Shown here piece after piece: positions 48,443 to 56,815 of a DNA stretch of 64,000 nt. A model generated the notes under the pieces. The model worked only from the letters and a program-made list of their open reading frames with translations, searched no databases and was not told where the DNA came from. The first letter of the stretch is position 1. Each line of letters starts with the position of its first letter. The DNA lies in assembly GCA_900618065.1 (NCBI GenBank), contig UYIL01000003.1:1612001-1676000 (forward strand). The letters are read 5' to 3'. Position numbers and translations under genes: made by a program. This stretch comes from Streptococcus thermophilus. GTDB lineage: Bacteria > Actinomycetota > Actinomycetes > Mycobacteriales > Mycobacteriaceae.

Positions 48443-49655
48443 GTTTCGGCTCCCTCCGAATCAGTGCTTCTGACACTACCCAGGCCGCGACGGCGACGAT
48501 GAAGATCATCCATCCTGCGGTGGGCAAGAACGTGTTCGCCCAACGGCCTGCCAGGTAGGCCCCGTCGGTTACCCATGTCAGCGGTGACAGGCAAAGGAAT
48601 ATTCCCACCCATGCCGCGGGAGTGTGGAAGACGCTGTGGCGGCCCAGAACAGTGAATACAGCGGGGAAGACCATCATGGAGTAGTACGCCTGGCCCAGCG
48701 AGGACAGCAGGCACACCCCCGTGATCAGTACGGCGGCAGAGGTAGCCGCCCACGTGAATTCGTCGGAGTAGCGGAAGCGGGCAAGTCCTAACACAGCCAC
48801 AGCAACGGCGGCGGCGATGACAACGAACAGCACCGCGTGCAGCCACCCCGGCATGTCGAAGTACACGGCGGCACCGGCCAGCGAAGAGTTCGCGTAATCG
48901 CGTGTGATGCCTAGATATGGAACGACGATGTCGACGTAATTGCGTGCTCCTGGCGTCAGCGGCCAGGCCACCAGGTTGAACAGAACCGGCACCGCCACGG
49001 CGGACACGACCGCACGCCATTCCAGGCGCATCAGCGGCAGCACGATCAGCGGAGCGAACATCGGCTTGACTAGGATGCACAGGCCCAGGACGATGCCGGC
49101 TGCCCACGAGCTTCCCGAGCCCCCGCGCAGCAACAGCGCCAAGAAGGCGGTCAAACCGAGCAAGAGGACGCCGTTGATGTTGGTGAACATCAGGGTGTTG
49201 GTGACGGCTTCCGTCGCAAAGCATGCGGCGATGGCGCCAGGGAACACAGGGTGGGCCAGACCGCGGCCAACCAGACGGGTCAACCATGCCAGTGCCCCAA
49301 TGATGCACGCGGCGTTGAACAGGATGAACAGTGGTCGCACAACGGACATGTCCGGGAACAATCCCAGCGGTGACAACAGCAACGTTGCGCCAGGGTTGTA
49401 GAGGTAGTGCGGGTCCACATGGTGGTAGGTCTCGCTGTATACCGGCACGCGCTCAACAAAGCGGCGTGCAGCGGACCAGACCGTGGTGAAATCATCCGTC
49501 GCGGTGCCCGGCAGCGCCAGCACGATAATGCGATGAATGACCAAAAGGATTGCCAGCGGCCACAGTGCCCCGTTTGCCACCTGCTTCCAGCGCGGAGCAC
49601 GCTCAGGGGGCTGGGCGGTCCCCAGCTGGGTCATCTGGCTCAGGCGGGTAGTCAC
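48372..49655 (-). CDS. aftC: GT87 arabinofuranosyltransferase AftC
   Basis: A 427-residue integral membrane glycosyltransferase of the GT-C fold with about ten to twelve hydrophobic segments. The first periplasmic loop holds the acidic pair Asp54-Asp55 (TATDDFTTVW). C. glutamicum and M. tuberculosis keep aftC next to msrB, near hemQ and rnd, so position plus family support AftC, which adds alpha-1,3 branches to cell-wall arabinan using decaprenyl-phospho-arabinose. Its last 23 codons overlap msrB in another frame. Confidence 0.85.
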   Translation of the reverse strand: MTTRLSQMTQLGTAQPPERAPRWKQVANGALWPLAILLVIHRIIVLALPGTATDDFTTVWSAARRFVERVPVYSETYHHVDPHYLYNPGATLLLSPLGLFPDMSVVRPLFILFNAACIIGALAWLTRLVGRGLAHPVFPGAIAACFATEAVTNTLMFTNINGVLLLGLTAFLALLLRGGSGSSWAAGIVLGLCILVKPMFAPLIVLPLMRLEWRAVVSAVAVPVLFNLVAWPLTPGARNYVDIVVPYLGITRDYANSSLAGAAVYFDMPGWLHAVLFVVIAAAVAVAVLGLARFRYSDEFTWAATSAAVLITGVCLLSSLGQAYYSMMVFPAVFTVLGRHSVFHTPAAWVGIFLCLSPLTWVTDGAYLAGRWANTFLPTAGWMIFIVAVAAWVVSEALIRREPKHDHGQADELPRLDRGAVAREAQP

Positions 49656-49664
49656 CCCCTCAAC

Positions 49665-50294
49665 CTACACGCGCCGGTAGCGCGCGAAGAGGAACGACCC
49701 GTCCGTTTGCACCTCCTCCAACTCGAGATTCACGGTGAAATCGCCCTGCAAACCGGCGGGTTCGCCGTTGGCACGGGGGTCGATGGTGAGATGGAGGACG
49801 TCGATAAGCGAATGCGCGAGCATGTCCGCATACAGCGACGGACCGCCTTCACAAATGATCCGTCCGTACCCCAGCTCCCGCAGCTTATCGACGATCTCAC
49901 CCGCACCCCCTTCCCCCGTCCCGATCAAAGAGCAGCCCGCGCCGGTCAGCCTTCGTCGGCGGTCGGCGAGCGCGGCGTCTGTCAGCGACGCCTCTGGTGT
50001 GAGAATGAGCGGGGGAGTGCCGCCGAACAGTTTCGCAGACGTGTCGAAGTCGAGTGAGCGCGACACCACCGCCATCTGCGTGTCCGATGGGCCGTAATCC
50101 TCCGCTTTGACCGTGCCGGAGCCAACCAGGATGACATCCGCCCAGTCGCGCAGGGCGACTAGGACCTGAGAGTCCGTGTCGTTGCCCAGCTCCTCGGAGG
50201 TGCCCCCAGTCGTGAACGAGCCGAAAACCGTGGTGATCACCACAGCGCGGATTTCTTCGCGGGCGCTTGTCGGGCCGATGATCGTGTCGAGCAT
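49665..50294 (-). CDS. RibD C-terminal-domain reductase (pyrimidine/dihydrofolate reductase family)
   Basis: A 209-residue NADPH reductase with the RibD-C/DHFR-like fold: VTTVFGSFTTGG-type opening (VITTVFGSFTTGG), GSGTVKAEDYGP and CEGGPSLYADML. It lacks a deaminase domain. The M. tuberculosis counterpart near aftC (Rv2671) can substitute for dihydrofolate reductase. It contains two copies of the repeated 11-mer in inverted orientation, and a C10 tract (coding strand) lies just upstream of its start. Confidence 0.85.
   Translation of the reverse strand: MLDTIIGPTSAREEIRAVVITTVFGSFTTGGTSEELGNDTDSQVLVALRDWADVILVGSGTVKAEDYGPSDTQMAVVSRSLDFDTSAKLFGGTPPLILTPEASLTDAALADRRRRLTGAGCSLIGTGEGGAGEIVDKLRELGYGRIICEGGPSLYADMLAHSLIDVLHLTIDPRANGEPAGLQGDFTVNLELEEVQTDGSFLFARYRRV
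49799..49809 (-). repeat. 11-mer, copy 14
   Basis: In the RibD-like gene; reads Leu-Ile-Asp. Inverted partner of copy 15. Confidence 0.9.
49883..49893 (+). repeat. 11-mer, copy 15
   Basis: In the RibD-like gene, antisense to it; the gene reads Val-Asp-Lys-Leu. Confidence 0.9.
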
Positions 50295-50321
50295 GAGGCC
50301 GATCGTAATGGAGTGGGCGTT

Positions 50322-50331
50322 GGGGGGGGGG
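50322..50331. repeat. G10/C10 homopolymer upstream of the RibD-like gene
   Basis: Ten consecutive G on the plus strand, 28-37 bases before the minus-strand ATG at 50294. A TACGAT (-10-like, 50307-50302) lies between tract and ATG, so the tract sits where the spacer or -35 region would be. The remaining gap up to 50540 shows no gene. Confidence 0.7.
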
Positions 50332-50540
50332 CAGCTGATCGTCTATGCCGATGTCTTGGCGCGCCTTTGTTGTTATATCCATAAAGAAGCACTTATTTTC
50401 GTGCCGTTTGAAACCGGTCCGTGAACGCCCAGGTCAGATGTTTCGAAAGTGACTCCAGTTACTTGACGTGTGGACGGCACGAAAACGCGCCCGGTTTCCC
50501 GCGTGCAAGCTCTTGCCGCGGTGCCTCCAGACGCGACGAA

Positions 50541-50566
50541 ACCCCGGCGACTATTGCCGCCGGGGT
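50541..50566 (-). terminator. Intrinsic terminator of the minus-strand tRNA cluster
   Basis: ACCCCGGCG and CGCCGGGGT form a 9-bp stem with an 8-base loop, three bases beyond the last tRNA-Gly gene; TTTC follows on the minus strand. Confidence 0.75.
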
Positions 50567-50568
50567 AG

Positions 50569-50644
50569 TGGAGCGGATGACGAGACTCGAACTCGCGACC
50601 CTCACCTTGGCAAGGTGATGCGCTACCAACTGCGCTACATCCGC
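50569..50644 (-). tRNA. tRNA-Gly (GCC), copy 3 in transcription order
   Basis: 76 bases with encoded CCA. Acceptor GCGGATG pairs with CATCCGC; the anticodon loop is TTGCCAA, anticodon GCC. Sequence identical to the copies at 50881 and 51103. Confidence 0.97.
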
Positions 50645-50665
50645 AAAAGGGTCAGAGACCCTTCG

Positions 50666-50737
50666 TGCGCGATACTGGGATTGAACCAGTGACCTCTTCC
50701 GTGTCAGGGAAGCGCTCTCCCGCTGAGCTAAACGCGC
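50666..50737 (-). tRNA. tRNA-Val (GAC) with acceptor-stem mismatch
   Basis: Anticodon loop CTGACAC gives GAC. CCA is not encoded. The 5' strand reads GCGCGTT where the second copy has GCGCGAT, while both 3' strands are identical, so this copy has a U6-U67 mismatch. Confidence 0.93.
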
Positions 50738-50740
50738 GCA

Positions 50741-50756
50741 ATATTCACATGAATAT
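50741..50756. repeat. Short palindrome in the tRNA spacer
   Basis: ATATTCA and TGAATAT form a 7-bp stem (loop CA) between the tRNA-Val and tRNA-Cys genes, just touching the CCA of tRNA-Cys; it may guide RNase processing. Confidence 0.5.
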
Positions 50757-50829
50757 GGAGGTGGAAACGGGAATCGAACCCGTGTACAAGGTTTTGCAGA
50801 CCTTTGCCTCACCACTCGGCCATTCCACC
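50756..50829 (-). tRNA. tRNA-Cys (GCA)
   Basis: 74 bases with encoded CCA. Anticodon loop CTGCAAA, anticodon GCA; acceptor GGTGGAA pairs with TTCCACC. Confidence 0.96.
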
Positions 50830-50880
50830 GTGGGCGAACTGGCGCCTCTTTCACAGTACCAATTGCTGCCAATTGGAACT

Positions 50881-50956
50881 TGGAGCGGATGACGAGACTC
50901 GAACTCGCGACCCTCACCTTGGCAAGGTGATGCGCTACCAACTGCGCTACATCCGC
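50881..50956 (-). tRNA. tRNA-Gly (GCC), copy 2
   Basis: 76 bases with encoded CCA, identical to the flanking Gly copies; anticodon GCC. Confidence 0.97.
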
Positions 50957-51004
50957 ATTGTGCAAACCGGAGCTTGCACACAGGAGACCTTGGTGGACTC
51001 CGCG

Positions 51005-51076
51005 TGCGCGATACTGGGATTGAACCAGTGACCTCTTCCGTGTCAGGGAAGCGCTCTCCCGCTGAGCTAATCGCGC
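51005..51076 (-). tRNA. tRNA-Val (GAC), fully paired copy
   Basis: Same body as the copy at 50666 but with acceptor GCGCGAT, giving a complete 7-bp acceptor stem. CCA not encoded. Confidence 0.96.
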
Positions 51077-51102
51077 TAACGATAAGCCCCCGTGAGGGGA
51101 CT

Positions 51103-51178
51103 TGGAGCGGATGACGAGACTCGAACTCGCGACCCTCACCTTGGCAAGGTGATGCGCTACCAACTGCGCTACATCCGC
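51103..51178 (-). tRNA. tRNA-Gly (GCC), copy 1 (promoter-proximal)
   Basis: 76 bases with encoded CCA, identical to the other two copies. First gene of the minus-strand cluster. Confidence 0.97.
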
Positions 51179-51426
51179 ACTCACTGTGCTCATCTGAACC
51201 GTGTGGAACCTTGTTGAACCCTGTTCATCTGAACTAGTGCGACTCAAAACTTTAATGTGTCGCCGTGGCCTAAGCCAAATCGCCACGATGTTACTTACAT
51301 TTGTCGTGCTCAGCGCTTCGCGAACGTCTGTCACCGCTTCCACACCCGCCCGCGATTATGGTCTTTCGGCAACCTGGTGTTAATGTAACTCTCGCGCTAA
51401 GCACAGCATTGGCTGATTGCTTACGA
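51179..51426. other. Intergenic region between divergent tRNA units
   Basis: This 248-base gap has no credible gene. It must hold promoters for both directions. It contains a 10-base direct repeat TCATCTGAAC (51190 and 51225) within GAACC-rich sequence. Confidence 0.6.
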
Positions 51427-51498
51427 GGTCCCATGGCTCAGTGGAAGAGCGTTCCGTTCACACCGGAAAGGTCGCTGGTTCGATCCCAGCTGGGACCA
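51427..51498 (+). tRNA. tRNA-Val (CAC)
   Basis: Acceptor GGTCCCA pairs with TGGGACC; anticodon loop TTCACAC, anticodon CAC. CCA not encoded. Oriented opposite to the six other tRNA genes. Confidence 0.97.
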
Positions 51499-51506
51499 CA
51501 ACACCA

Positions 51507-51535
51507 CCCCAGTTCTGTTCTGAACTGGGGGTTTT
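51507..51535 (+). terminator. Intrinsic terminator of tRNA-Val (CAC)
   Basis: CCCCAGTTC and GAACTGGGG form a 9-bp stem with a 6-base loop followed by GTTTT, eight bases past the tRNA. Confidence 0.9.
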
Positions 51536-51745
51536 GCTTCGTGTTTTGGCTTCTTGAACGTGGATAGAGAGTCGCCGGAAAGCGAGGCAATAGAGTCAAC
51601 ACGAGCAACGCCTTGCGATTAACTAGATCCAGCCAGCTAGAACGTTCGATTTTGGGTCGATAAAACATCGAACTAGTCGTCGAGAACTAGTCATTCGGGG
51701 AGGGGAGGCCGCCTAAGTCGGGCACGGAGGCCGCAAGGGGCCGGT
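51536..51745. other. Non-coding stretch before the MFS gene end
   Basis: No gene or RNA recognised. An AACTAGTC direct repeat (near 51672 and 51684) is the only structure noted. Confidence 0.5.
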
Positions 51746-53209
51746 CTAACGAGGCACTGCGGACTTCGGGTTGCCGCGGAAACACCAGGCAGTTGCCAGG
51801 CCGAAGAGGGCGGCCGCTGTGGCGACGAAGAGGATGACCACCTCGTGCGCGTGAGCGTAGGCGGGGGAGGCCAACGGGTTGGTGGTGGGGTTGAACATGG
51901 CGTCCATGCCGGAGCTAGCAAGCTCGGGCGGAAGGTTGGCTGCGTAGACGGCAGGCAGGAGCGAGCCGGTGATGGCGACGGTGATGAGTGTGCCGAACTC
52001 GTAGGAGACCTCCTCTACGCCAGCGGCCATGCCCGAACGTTCCAGCGGGGCAGCACCGATGATGGCGATGGAGGAGACAGACATGATGAAGCTCGAACCT
52101 GCACCCAGGATGAGAAAGCCGGTGAGGAAGAGCGGGAAACTGTCCGATTGGGATCCCCACCAGGACACGACGGCGCCGAGGGCGTTGGCGAGAAAGCCGG
52201 AGCCAATGATGCTGAGGAATCCGATCCGATCGAGCAACGCCCCGCCCGCAATGGAGAACGGGAATGCCACCAGTGCGACTGCGGCGATGGAGAGGCCGGC
52301 GTGGAAGGGGGAGAAGCCGTCGACAAGCTGAAGGCGTTGGGTGGAAGTCATTTCCATGCCGATGAGAACGAACATGCCGCCCGTCGCTGCGAGGACGCCG
52401 CCGGCGAAGATGCGGCTGCGGAAGATGTCGAAGGTGAGAAGCGGGTCGTCGAGACGCTTCTGCCGCTGATGGAAAGCGACAGCACCGACGACTGTTGCGA
52501 TCACAGCACCGATGAGAAGCGCGTTTCCGAACCCGGCGCGGGTGGCTTCCTTGATGGTCATGGTCAGGCCCGACAGCGCCAACAGGGCGTAGGCCGAGCT
52601 GATGAAGTCCCAATGTTTGGCGGGGTTGGCCTTATTCGGCGGGCCGAGGAGGACTGTACCGGCGAGTGCAACGGCGACGATGGGGACATTGATGAGGAAG
52701 ACCGAGCCCCACCAGAAGAACTCGAGCAGGAGACCGCCGACAAGTGGGCCGGCAGCAGCGCCGATGATTGCTGTCGACGCCCAGATGCCGATGGCGACGT
52801 TGCGCTCGTGCTCTTCAATGAAAATCTGGTTGATCAACGCTAGTGTTGCCGGCATCATCGCAGCAGCCCCGGTGCCGAGCACCGCGCGCGCCGCGACAAG
52901 CGCCCACGCGGAGGGAGCGAACGCGGCAGCGAGAGAGGCGAGACCGAAGATGACTAGGCCGATGAGGAACATCTTTTTGTGGCCGATCTTGTCGCCAAGC
53001 GTGCCTGTCCCCAACAACAAGCCAGTGATGAGGAGGGGATAGGCGTTGATGATCCACAACGACTGCAAGGGGGTGGCGCCGAGCTGCGCGTTCAGCGCTG
53101 GAAGCGCGGTGTACAGGATCGAGTTATCCAGCGCGACCATGACAAGCCCAAGGGAGATGACCATGAAAAACGGCCATCTGTTCGCAGTGGAGACTTGATC
53201 ACGGGACAC
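51746..53209 (-). CDS. MFS drug:proton antiporter, DHA2 (14-TM) type
   Basis: A 487-residue exporter with about fourteen hydrophobic segments. Between segments 2 and 3 is the motif A LGDKIGHKKMF, and segment 5 holds the motif C-like GPLVGGLLLEF typical of drug antiporters. The substrate is unknown. It stands alone between the tRNA cluster and copC, at the point where gene order switches relative to C. glutamicum. Confidence 0.9.
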   Translation of the reverse strand: MSRDQVSTANRWPFFMVISLGLVMVALDNSILYTALPALNAQLGATPLQSLWIINAYPLLITGLLLGTGTLGDKIGHKKMFLIGLVIFGLASLAAAFAPSAWALVAARAVLGTGAAAMMPATLALINQIFIEEHERNVAIGIWASTAIIGAAAGPLVGGLLLEFFWWGSVFLINVPIVAVALAGTVLLGPPNKANPAKHWDFISSAYALLALSGLTMTIKEATRAGFGNALLIGAVIATVVGAVAFHQRQKRLDDPLLTFDIFRSRIFAGGVLAATGGMFVLIGMEMTSTQRLQLVDGFSPFHAGLSIAAVALVAFPFSIAGGALLDRIGFLSIIGSGFLANALGAVVSWWGSQSDSFPLFLTGFLILGAGSSFIMSVSSIAIIGAAPLERSGMAAGVEEVSYEFGTLITVAITGSLLPAVYAANLPPELASSGMDAMFNPTTNPLASPAYAHAHEVVILFVATAAALFGLATAWCFRGNPKSAVPR

Positions 53210-53323
53210 CCCGGTTAACCTACCCCGCGAAACCGCGTCGAGTTAGGCGAGCCCCGCACTCGCGGCAACAGTTAGCCTGTGAGTGAGCCGCAGTTCCGCA
53301 ACAGAGACGTTAAGGAGACCTCC

Positions 53324-54073
53324 ATGGCCACACCGCACCGCCGCAGCATCGGACTCATTATTGCCGCACCCGCGTTCGCATTGGCGGCCACGCCGTTGGC
53401 GCACGCTCACGACTCAGTGGTCGCCGCAACACCGGGTATTGAGGAAACGGTGACGGAGTTCCCCGAGGAGTTGACCCTAGAGTTCTCTGGGAATCCGAAG
53501 CCGGACTTCAACACTTTCGCGCTGTCTCGCATCTCCGACGACGAGGTACTGTTCAGCGGCGAGCCTGAGGTAGACGGCCGCAACGTGAGCATCGATGTGC
53601 CGGACGGTCTGAACCCAGAGCCGGGTGATTACCGGATCGGCTTCCAGATCACCTCCTCTGATGGACACGCGACGAAGGGCATGACCCAGTTCACCTATGA
53701 ACCCGAGGGGATGCAAGCTGCCCAGGAAGCAGAGGACGCGACGGTGAATCAAGACGACAGCACCGATGTGGGTTCTGATGAGACGTCTCAGAACTCCGAT
53801 GAGGTGACCGACGGCGGATACACCTGGCTGTGGTTGCTCATGGGTGTGCTGCTGCTCGGGGGTGTGGGGATTGCCGCGATGGGGAAGCGCCAGCAGCATG
53901 AGAAAGCTGACAAGCGCATTCGCGACCTGGACTACAACGAGGCCCAGGAGGGCAACCAATACAACCGCTCCGGCCACACCGGGGCCGGCTACACGGCAGG
54001 GGAAGGCAACCAGGGAGCCGGCACCGCTGAGCGTGAAACCGACGGAGAAGACGGTGTAGATCCGCGCAACTAG
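53324..54073 (+). CDS. CopC-domain copper-binding protein, membrane anchored
   Basis: A 249-residue exported protein. The signal peptide ends AHA, leaving His29 as mature N-terminus, the first ligand of the CopC copper site; a second His lies in SSDGHATKG near residue 114. A hydrophobic segment (about residues 166-187) then a charged Gly/Glu/Asn-rich tail follow. AAGGAGACC decides the start at 53324. No CopD partner is adjacent. Confidence 0.88.
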   Translation: MATPHRRSIGLIIAAPAFALAATPLAHAHDSVVAATPGIEETVTEFPEELTLEFSGNPKPDFNTFALSRISDDEVLFSGEPEVDGRNVSIDVPDGLNPEPGDYRIGFQITSSDGHATKGMTQFTYEPEGMQAAQEAEDATVNQDDSTDVGSDETSQNSDEVTDGGYTWLWLLMGVLLLGGVGIAAMGKRQQHEKADKRIRDLDYNEAQEGNQYNRSGHTGAGYTAGEGNQGAGTAERETDGEDGVDPRN

Positions 54074-54128
54074 CAGGTCTGTGATCGGCCCGGGGTAAGA
54101 TCGCACACGCGAAGCACCAAGATCAGTG

Positions 54129-54151
54129 CCAGCGGCCAGGTATGCCGCTGG
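54129..54151 (+). promoter_or_regulatory. Leader hairpin of thrS
   Basis: CCAGCGGC and GCCGCTGG form a perfect 8-bp stem with a 7-base loop, 32 bases before the thrS start. No T-box tRNA-binding sequence is visible, so a simple leader hairpin is the most that can be said. Confidence 0.45.
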
Positions 54152-54183
54152 TGCGCGAGCGCAAAGGAGCGCTGAAAACAGAT

Positions 54184-56259
54184 ATGTCGAGCGGGATGTC
54201 CCCAGCCCCCAACTCAGCCCCAGCATTCGAGCCCTTTGAGGTTTCCGCCGGCACCCCGGTCGGGGCGGCAATGCGGGAGCTGAACCTACCGAACAAGGGC
54301 GAAGGCGCCATTGTTGTCGTCCAGGATGAGGAGGGGAACCTCAAGGACCTCTCCCATGTGCCCGAGGAAACCGCCACGTTCATGCCGGTTGCGGCGAACA
54401 CGGAATTGGGCCGCAGCGTCATCCGCCACTCCTGCGCGCACGTTCTCGCGCAGGCTGTCCAGGAGGAATTTCCTGACGCGAAGTTGGGTATCGGCCCCGC
54501 AATCAACGACGGGTTCTATTACGACTTCGACGTCAAGGAGCCGTTCACTCCTGAGGATCTGAAGACGCTGGAAAAGCGGATGAAGAAGATCATCAAGCAG
54601 GGCCAGAAGTTCGTCCGTGGTGTCTACGCCTCAACCGAGGAAGCAGCGGAAGACCTGAAGAACGAGCCGTACAAGCTTGAACTGATTCAGGACAAGGGCT
54701 CAGTCGATCCGAACTCTGACGAGGCCACTGAAGTTGGTGCCGGTGACCTGACCCACTACGACAACGTCAACCCGCGTACCGACGAGGTCGTCTGGCACGA
54801 CCTGTGCCGCGGCCCCCACGTGCCCACCACGAAGTACATTCCGGCGTTCGCGCTAACCCGGTCGTCGGCGGCCTACTGGCGCGGTGACCAGTCCAACGCT
54901 GGCCTGCAGCGCATCTACGGCACTGCCTGGGAGACCAAGGAGAAGCTTGAGGAGTACCAGCACATGCTGGAGGAGGCGGAGAAGCGCGACCACCGCCGCC
55001 TTGGCGCCGAGATGGATCTGTTCTCTTTCCCGGACGAGGTCGGCTCCGGTCTGCCCGTCTTCCACCCGGACGGCGGGATTGTGCGCATGGAGATGGAGAA
55101 CCACTCCCGTAAGCGCCACCTGGAGGCCGGTTACTCGTTCGTGAACACTCCGCACGTGACCAAGGGTGACCTGTTCCAGCAGTCCGGCCACTTGGACTGG
55201 TACGCCGACGGCATGTTCCCGCCGATGCAGCTCGACGGCGAGTGGGATGAGGACGGCAACTGCGTCAAGCAGCCGGTGGATTACTACGCCAAGCCGATGA
55301 ACTGCCCGTTCCACAACCTGATCTTCGATTCCCGCGGCCGCTCCTACCGCGAGCTGCCGCTGCGCCTGTTCGAGTTCGGCACGGTTTACCGCTACGAGAA
55401 GTCCGGTGTGGTTCACGGCCTGACCCGCGCCCGCGGCTTCACGCAGGACGACGCTCACATCTACTGCACCGAGGACCAGCTCGAGCAGGAGTTGACCGAT
55501 GTCCTGGAGTTCATCATCTCGTTGCTGCAGGACTACGGCCTGGACGACTTCTACCTGGAGCTGTCCACGAAGGATCCGGAGAAGTACATCGGCGACGACG
55601 ACATCTGGGAACGCTCGACGAACATTCTCGAGTCCGTGGCCACCAAGTCGGGCCTGGAGCTCGTTCCGGACCCGGCGGGTGCTGCCTTCTACGGTCCGAA
55701 GATTTCGGTGCAGGCGCGCGACGCGATCGGCCGCACCTGGCAAATGTCCACCGTCCAGCTGGACTTCAACCTGCCGGACCGCTTCAATTTGGAGTACACG
55801 AGCTCCGATGGCACCAAGCAGCGCCCGGTGATGATTCACCGCGCCCTGTTCGGTTCTATTGAACGCTTCTTCGGTGTGCTGCTGGAGCACTACGCCGGTG
55901 CGTTCCCAGCGTGGCTGGCGCCGCGCCAGGTGGTGGGCATTCCGGTGGCGGACGAGTTCGCACCGCACTTGGACGGGGTCGTCGATAAGCTTCGCAAACG
56001 CGGAATCCGCGCGAGCGTGGACCACTCGGACGACCGGATGCAGAAGAAGATTCGCAACCACACCACCAGCAAGGTGCCGTTCATGCTGCTCGCCGGTGCG
56101 CGCGATGTGGAGGCGGACGCGGTCAGTTTCCGTTTCCTCGACGGCAGCCAGGTCAACGGTGTGCCCGTGGATGAGGCGATCGCGCTTATCAGCCAGTGGG
56201 TGGACAGCCACAACAATGAGCAGCCGAACGAGGTGTCCATTGAGGCGCAGCGACAGTAA
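54184..56259 (+). CDS. thrS: Threonyl-tRNA synthetase
   Basis: A 691-residue class II synthetase. TGS domain (residues about 15-75), editing domain with [10 protein letters not shown] (the HxxxH motif), catalytic core with the zinc Cys in [13 protein letters not shown] and motif 2 [13 protein letters not shown], then the anticodon-binding domain. AAAGGAG lies 14 bases before ATG 54184, somewhat far; ATG 54142 falls inside the leader hairpin and is less likely. First gene of the thrS-pimA group. Confidence 0.96.
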   Translation: MSSGMSPAPNSAPAFEPFEVSAGTPVGAAMRELNLPNKGEGAIVVVQDEEGNLKDLSHVPEETATFMPVAANTELGRSVIRHSCAHVLAQAVQEEFPDAKLGIGPAINDGFYYDFDVKEPFTPEDLKTLEKRMKKIIKQGQKFVRGVYASTEEAAEDLKNEPYKLELIQDKGSVDPNSDEATEVGAGDLTHYDNVNPRTDEVVWHDLCRGPHVPTTKYIPAFALTRSSAAYWRGDQSNAGLQRIYGTAWETKEKLEEYQHMLEEAEKRDHRRLGAEMDLFSFPDEVGSGLPVFHPDGGIVRMEMENHSRKRHLEAGYSFVNTPHVTKGDLFQQSGHLDWYADGMFPPMQLDGEWDEDGNCVKQPVDYYAKPMNCPFHNLIFDSRGRSYRELPLRLFEFGTVYRYEKSGVVHGLTRARGFTQDDAHIYCTEDQLEQELTDVLEFIISLLQDYGLDDFYLELSTKDPEKYIGDDDIWERSTNILESVATKSGLELVPDPAGAAFYGPKISVQARDAIGRTWQMSTVQLDFNLPDRFNLEYTSSDGTKQRPVMIHRALFGSIERFFGVLLEHYAGAFPAWLAPRQVVGIPVADEFAPHLDGVVDKLRKRGIRASVDHSDDRMQKKIRNHTTSKVPFMLLAGARDVEADAVSFRFLDGSQVNGVPVDEAIALISQWVDSHNNEQPNEVSIEAQRQ
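55980..55990 (-). repeat. 11-mer, copy 16
   Basis: In thrS, antisense to it; the gene reads Val-Asp-Lys-Leu. Confidence 0.9.
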
Positions 56260-56815
56260 CGAACAAGCGTACGTCGACCAGGGTGTAGGTGAGCCTGATC
56301 GGCTCACGCGCCTGTGGGCGCCGTACCGCTCGAACTACATCTCGAAGATCCCCGGGCAGCAGAAGCGACAAGAAGATCCTTTCCTGGCGGCGCCGGAGGG
56401 GTCGGACGAGGACGGGTTGATCATTGCCCGTGGGGAGACGGTGTATGCGCTGCTCAACCTGTACCCGTACAACGCCGGGCACCTCATGGTCGTGCCGTAC
56501 CGCAAGATTGCGGACCTCGAGGAGCTGACGGAAGAGGAGACGACGGAGATGGCTGTCTTCGCCAAACTGGCGGTGCGCACCCTCAAGCGCGTGTCTAAAC
56601 CGGAGGCGATCAATGTCGGGCTCAATCTTGGCAAGGCCTCCGGCGGTTCGGTCGGCGATCACCTGCACCTCCACGTCGTACCGAGGTGGGCTGGGGACTC
56701 GAATTTCATGACGGTCATCGGCGGCACCAAAGTGTTGCCGCAGCTGCTCAAGGACACCCGAGCCTTGCTTGCGGATGCATGGGTTGAGATCAGCGACGAG
56801 GATGCCCGTGCTTAG
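56240..56815 (+). CDS. HIT-family hydrolase
   Basis: A 191-residue nucleotide hydrolase with the histidine triad in [12 protein letters not shown]. In this gene neighbourhood (thrS-HIT-pgsA) the M. tuberculosis homologue (Rv2613c) is an AP4A phosphorylase. The start is TTG 56240, with GAGGTG seven bases upstream and an overlap of 20 bases with thrS; longer readings run inside thrS in another frame. Confidence 0.85.
   Translation: MRRSDSNEQAYVDQGVGEPDRLTRLWAPYRSNYISKIPGQQKRQEDPFLAAPEGSDEDGLIIARGETVYALLNLYPYNAGHLMVVPYRKIADLEELTEEETTEMAVFAKLAVRTLKRVSKPEAINVGLNLGKASGGSVGDHLHLHVVPRWAGDSNFMTVIGGTKVLPQLLKDTRALLADAWVEISDEDARA

Noticed and set aside
50459..51343. Minus-strand open frame of 294 codons across the tRNA cluster
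   Set aside because: It runs through six tRNA genes and repeats the same peptide for each copy; it is an artefact of tRNA sequence.
51179..51426. Possible small gene between the tRNA units (60-88 codon frames)
   Set aside because: No ribosome site, and the frames run into the tRNA-Val gene.
54853..56307. Minus-strand open frame of 484 codons
   Set aside because: Antisense to thrS, no motif.
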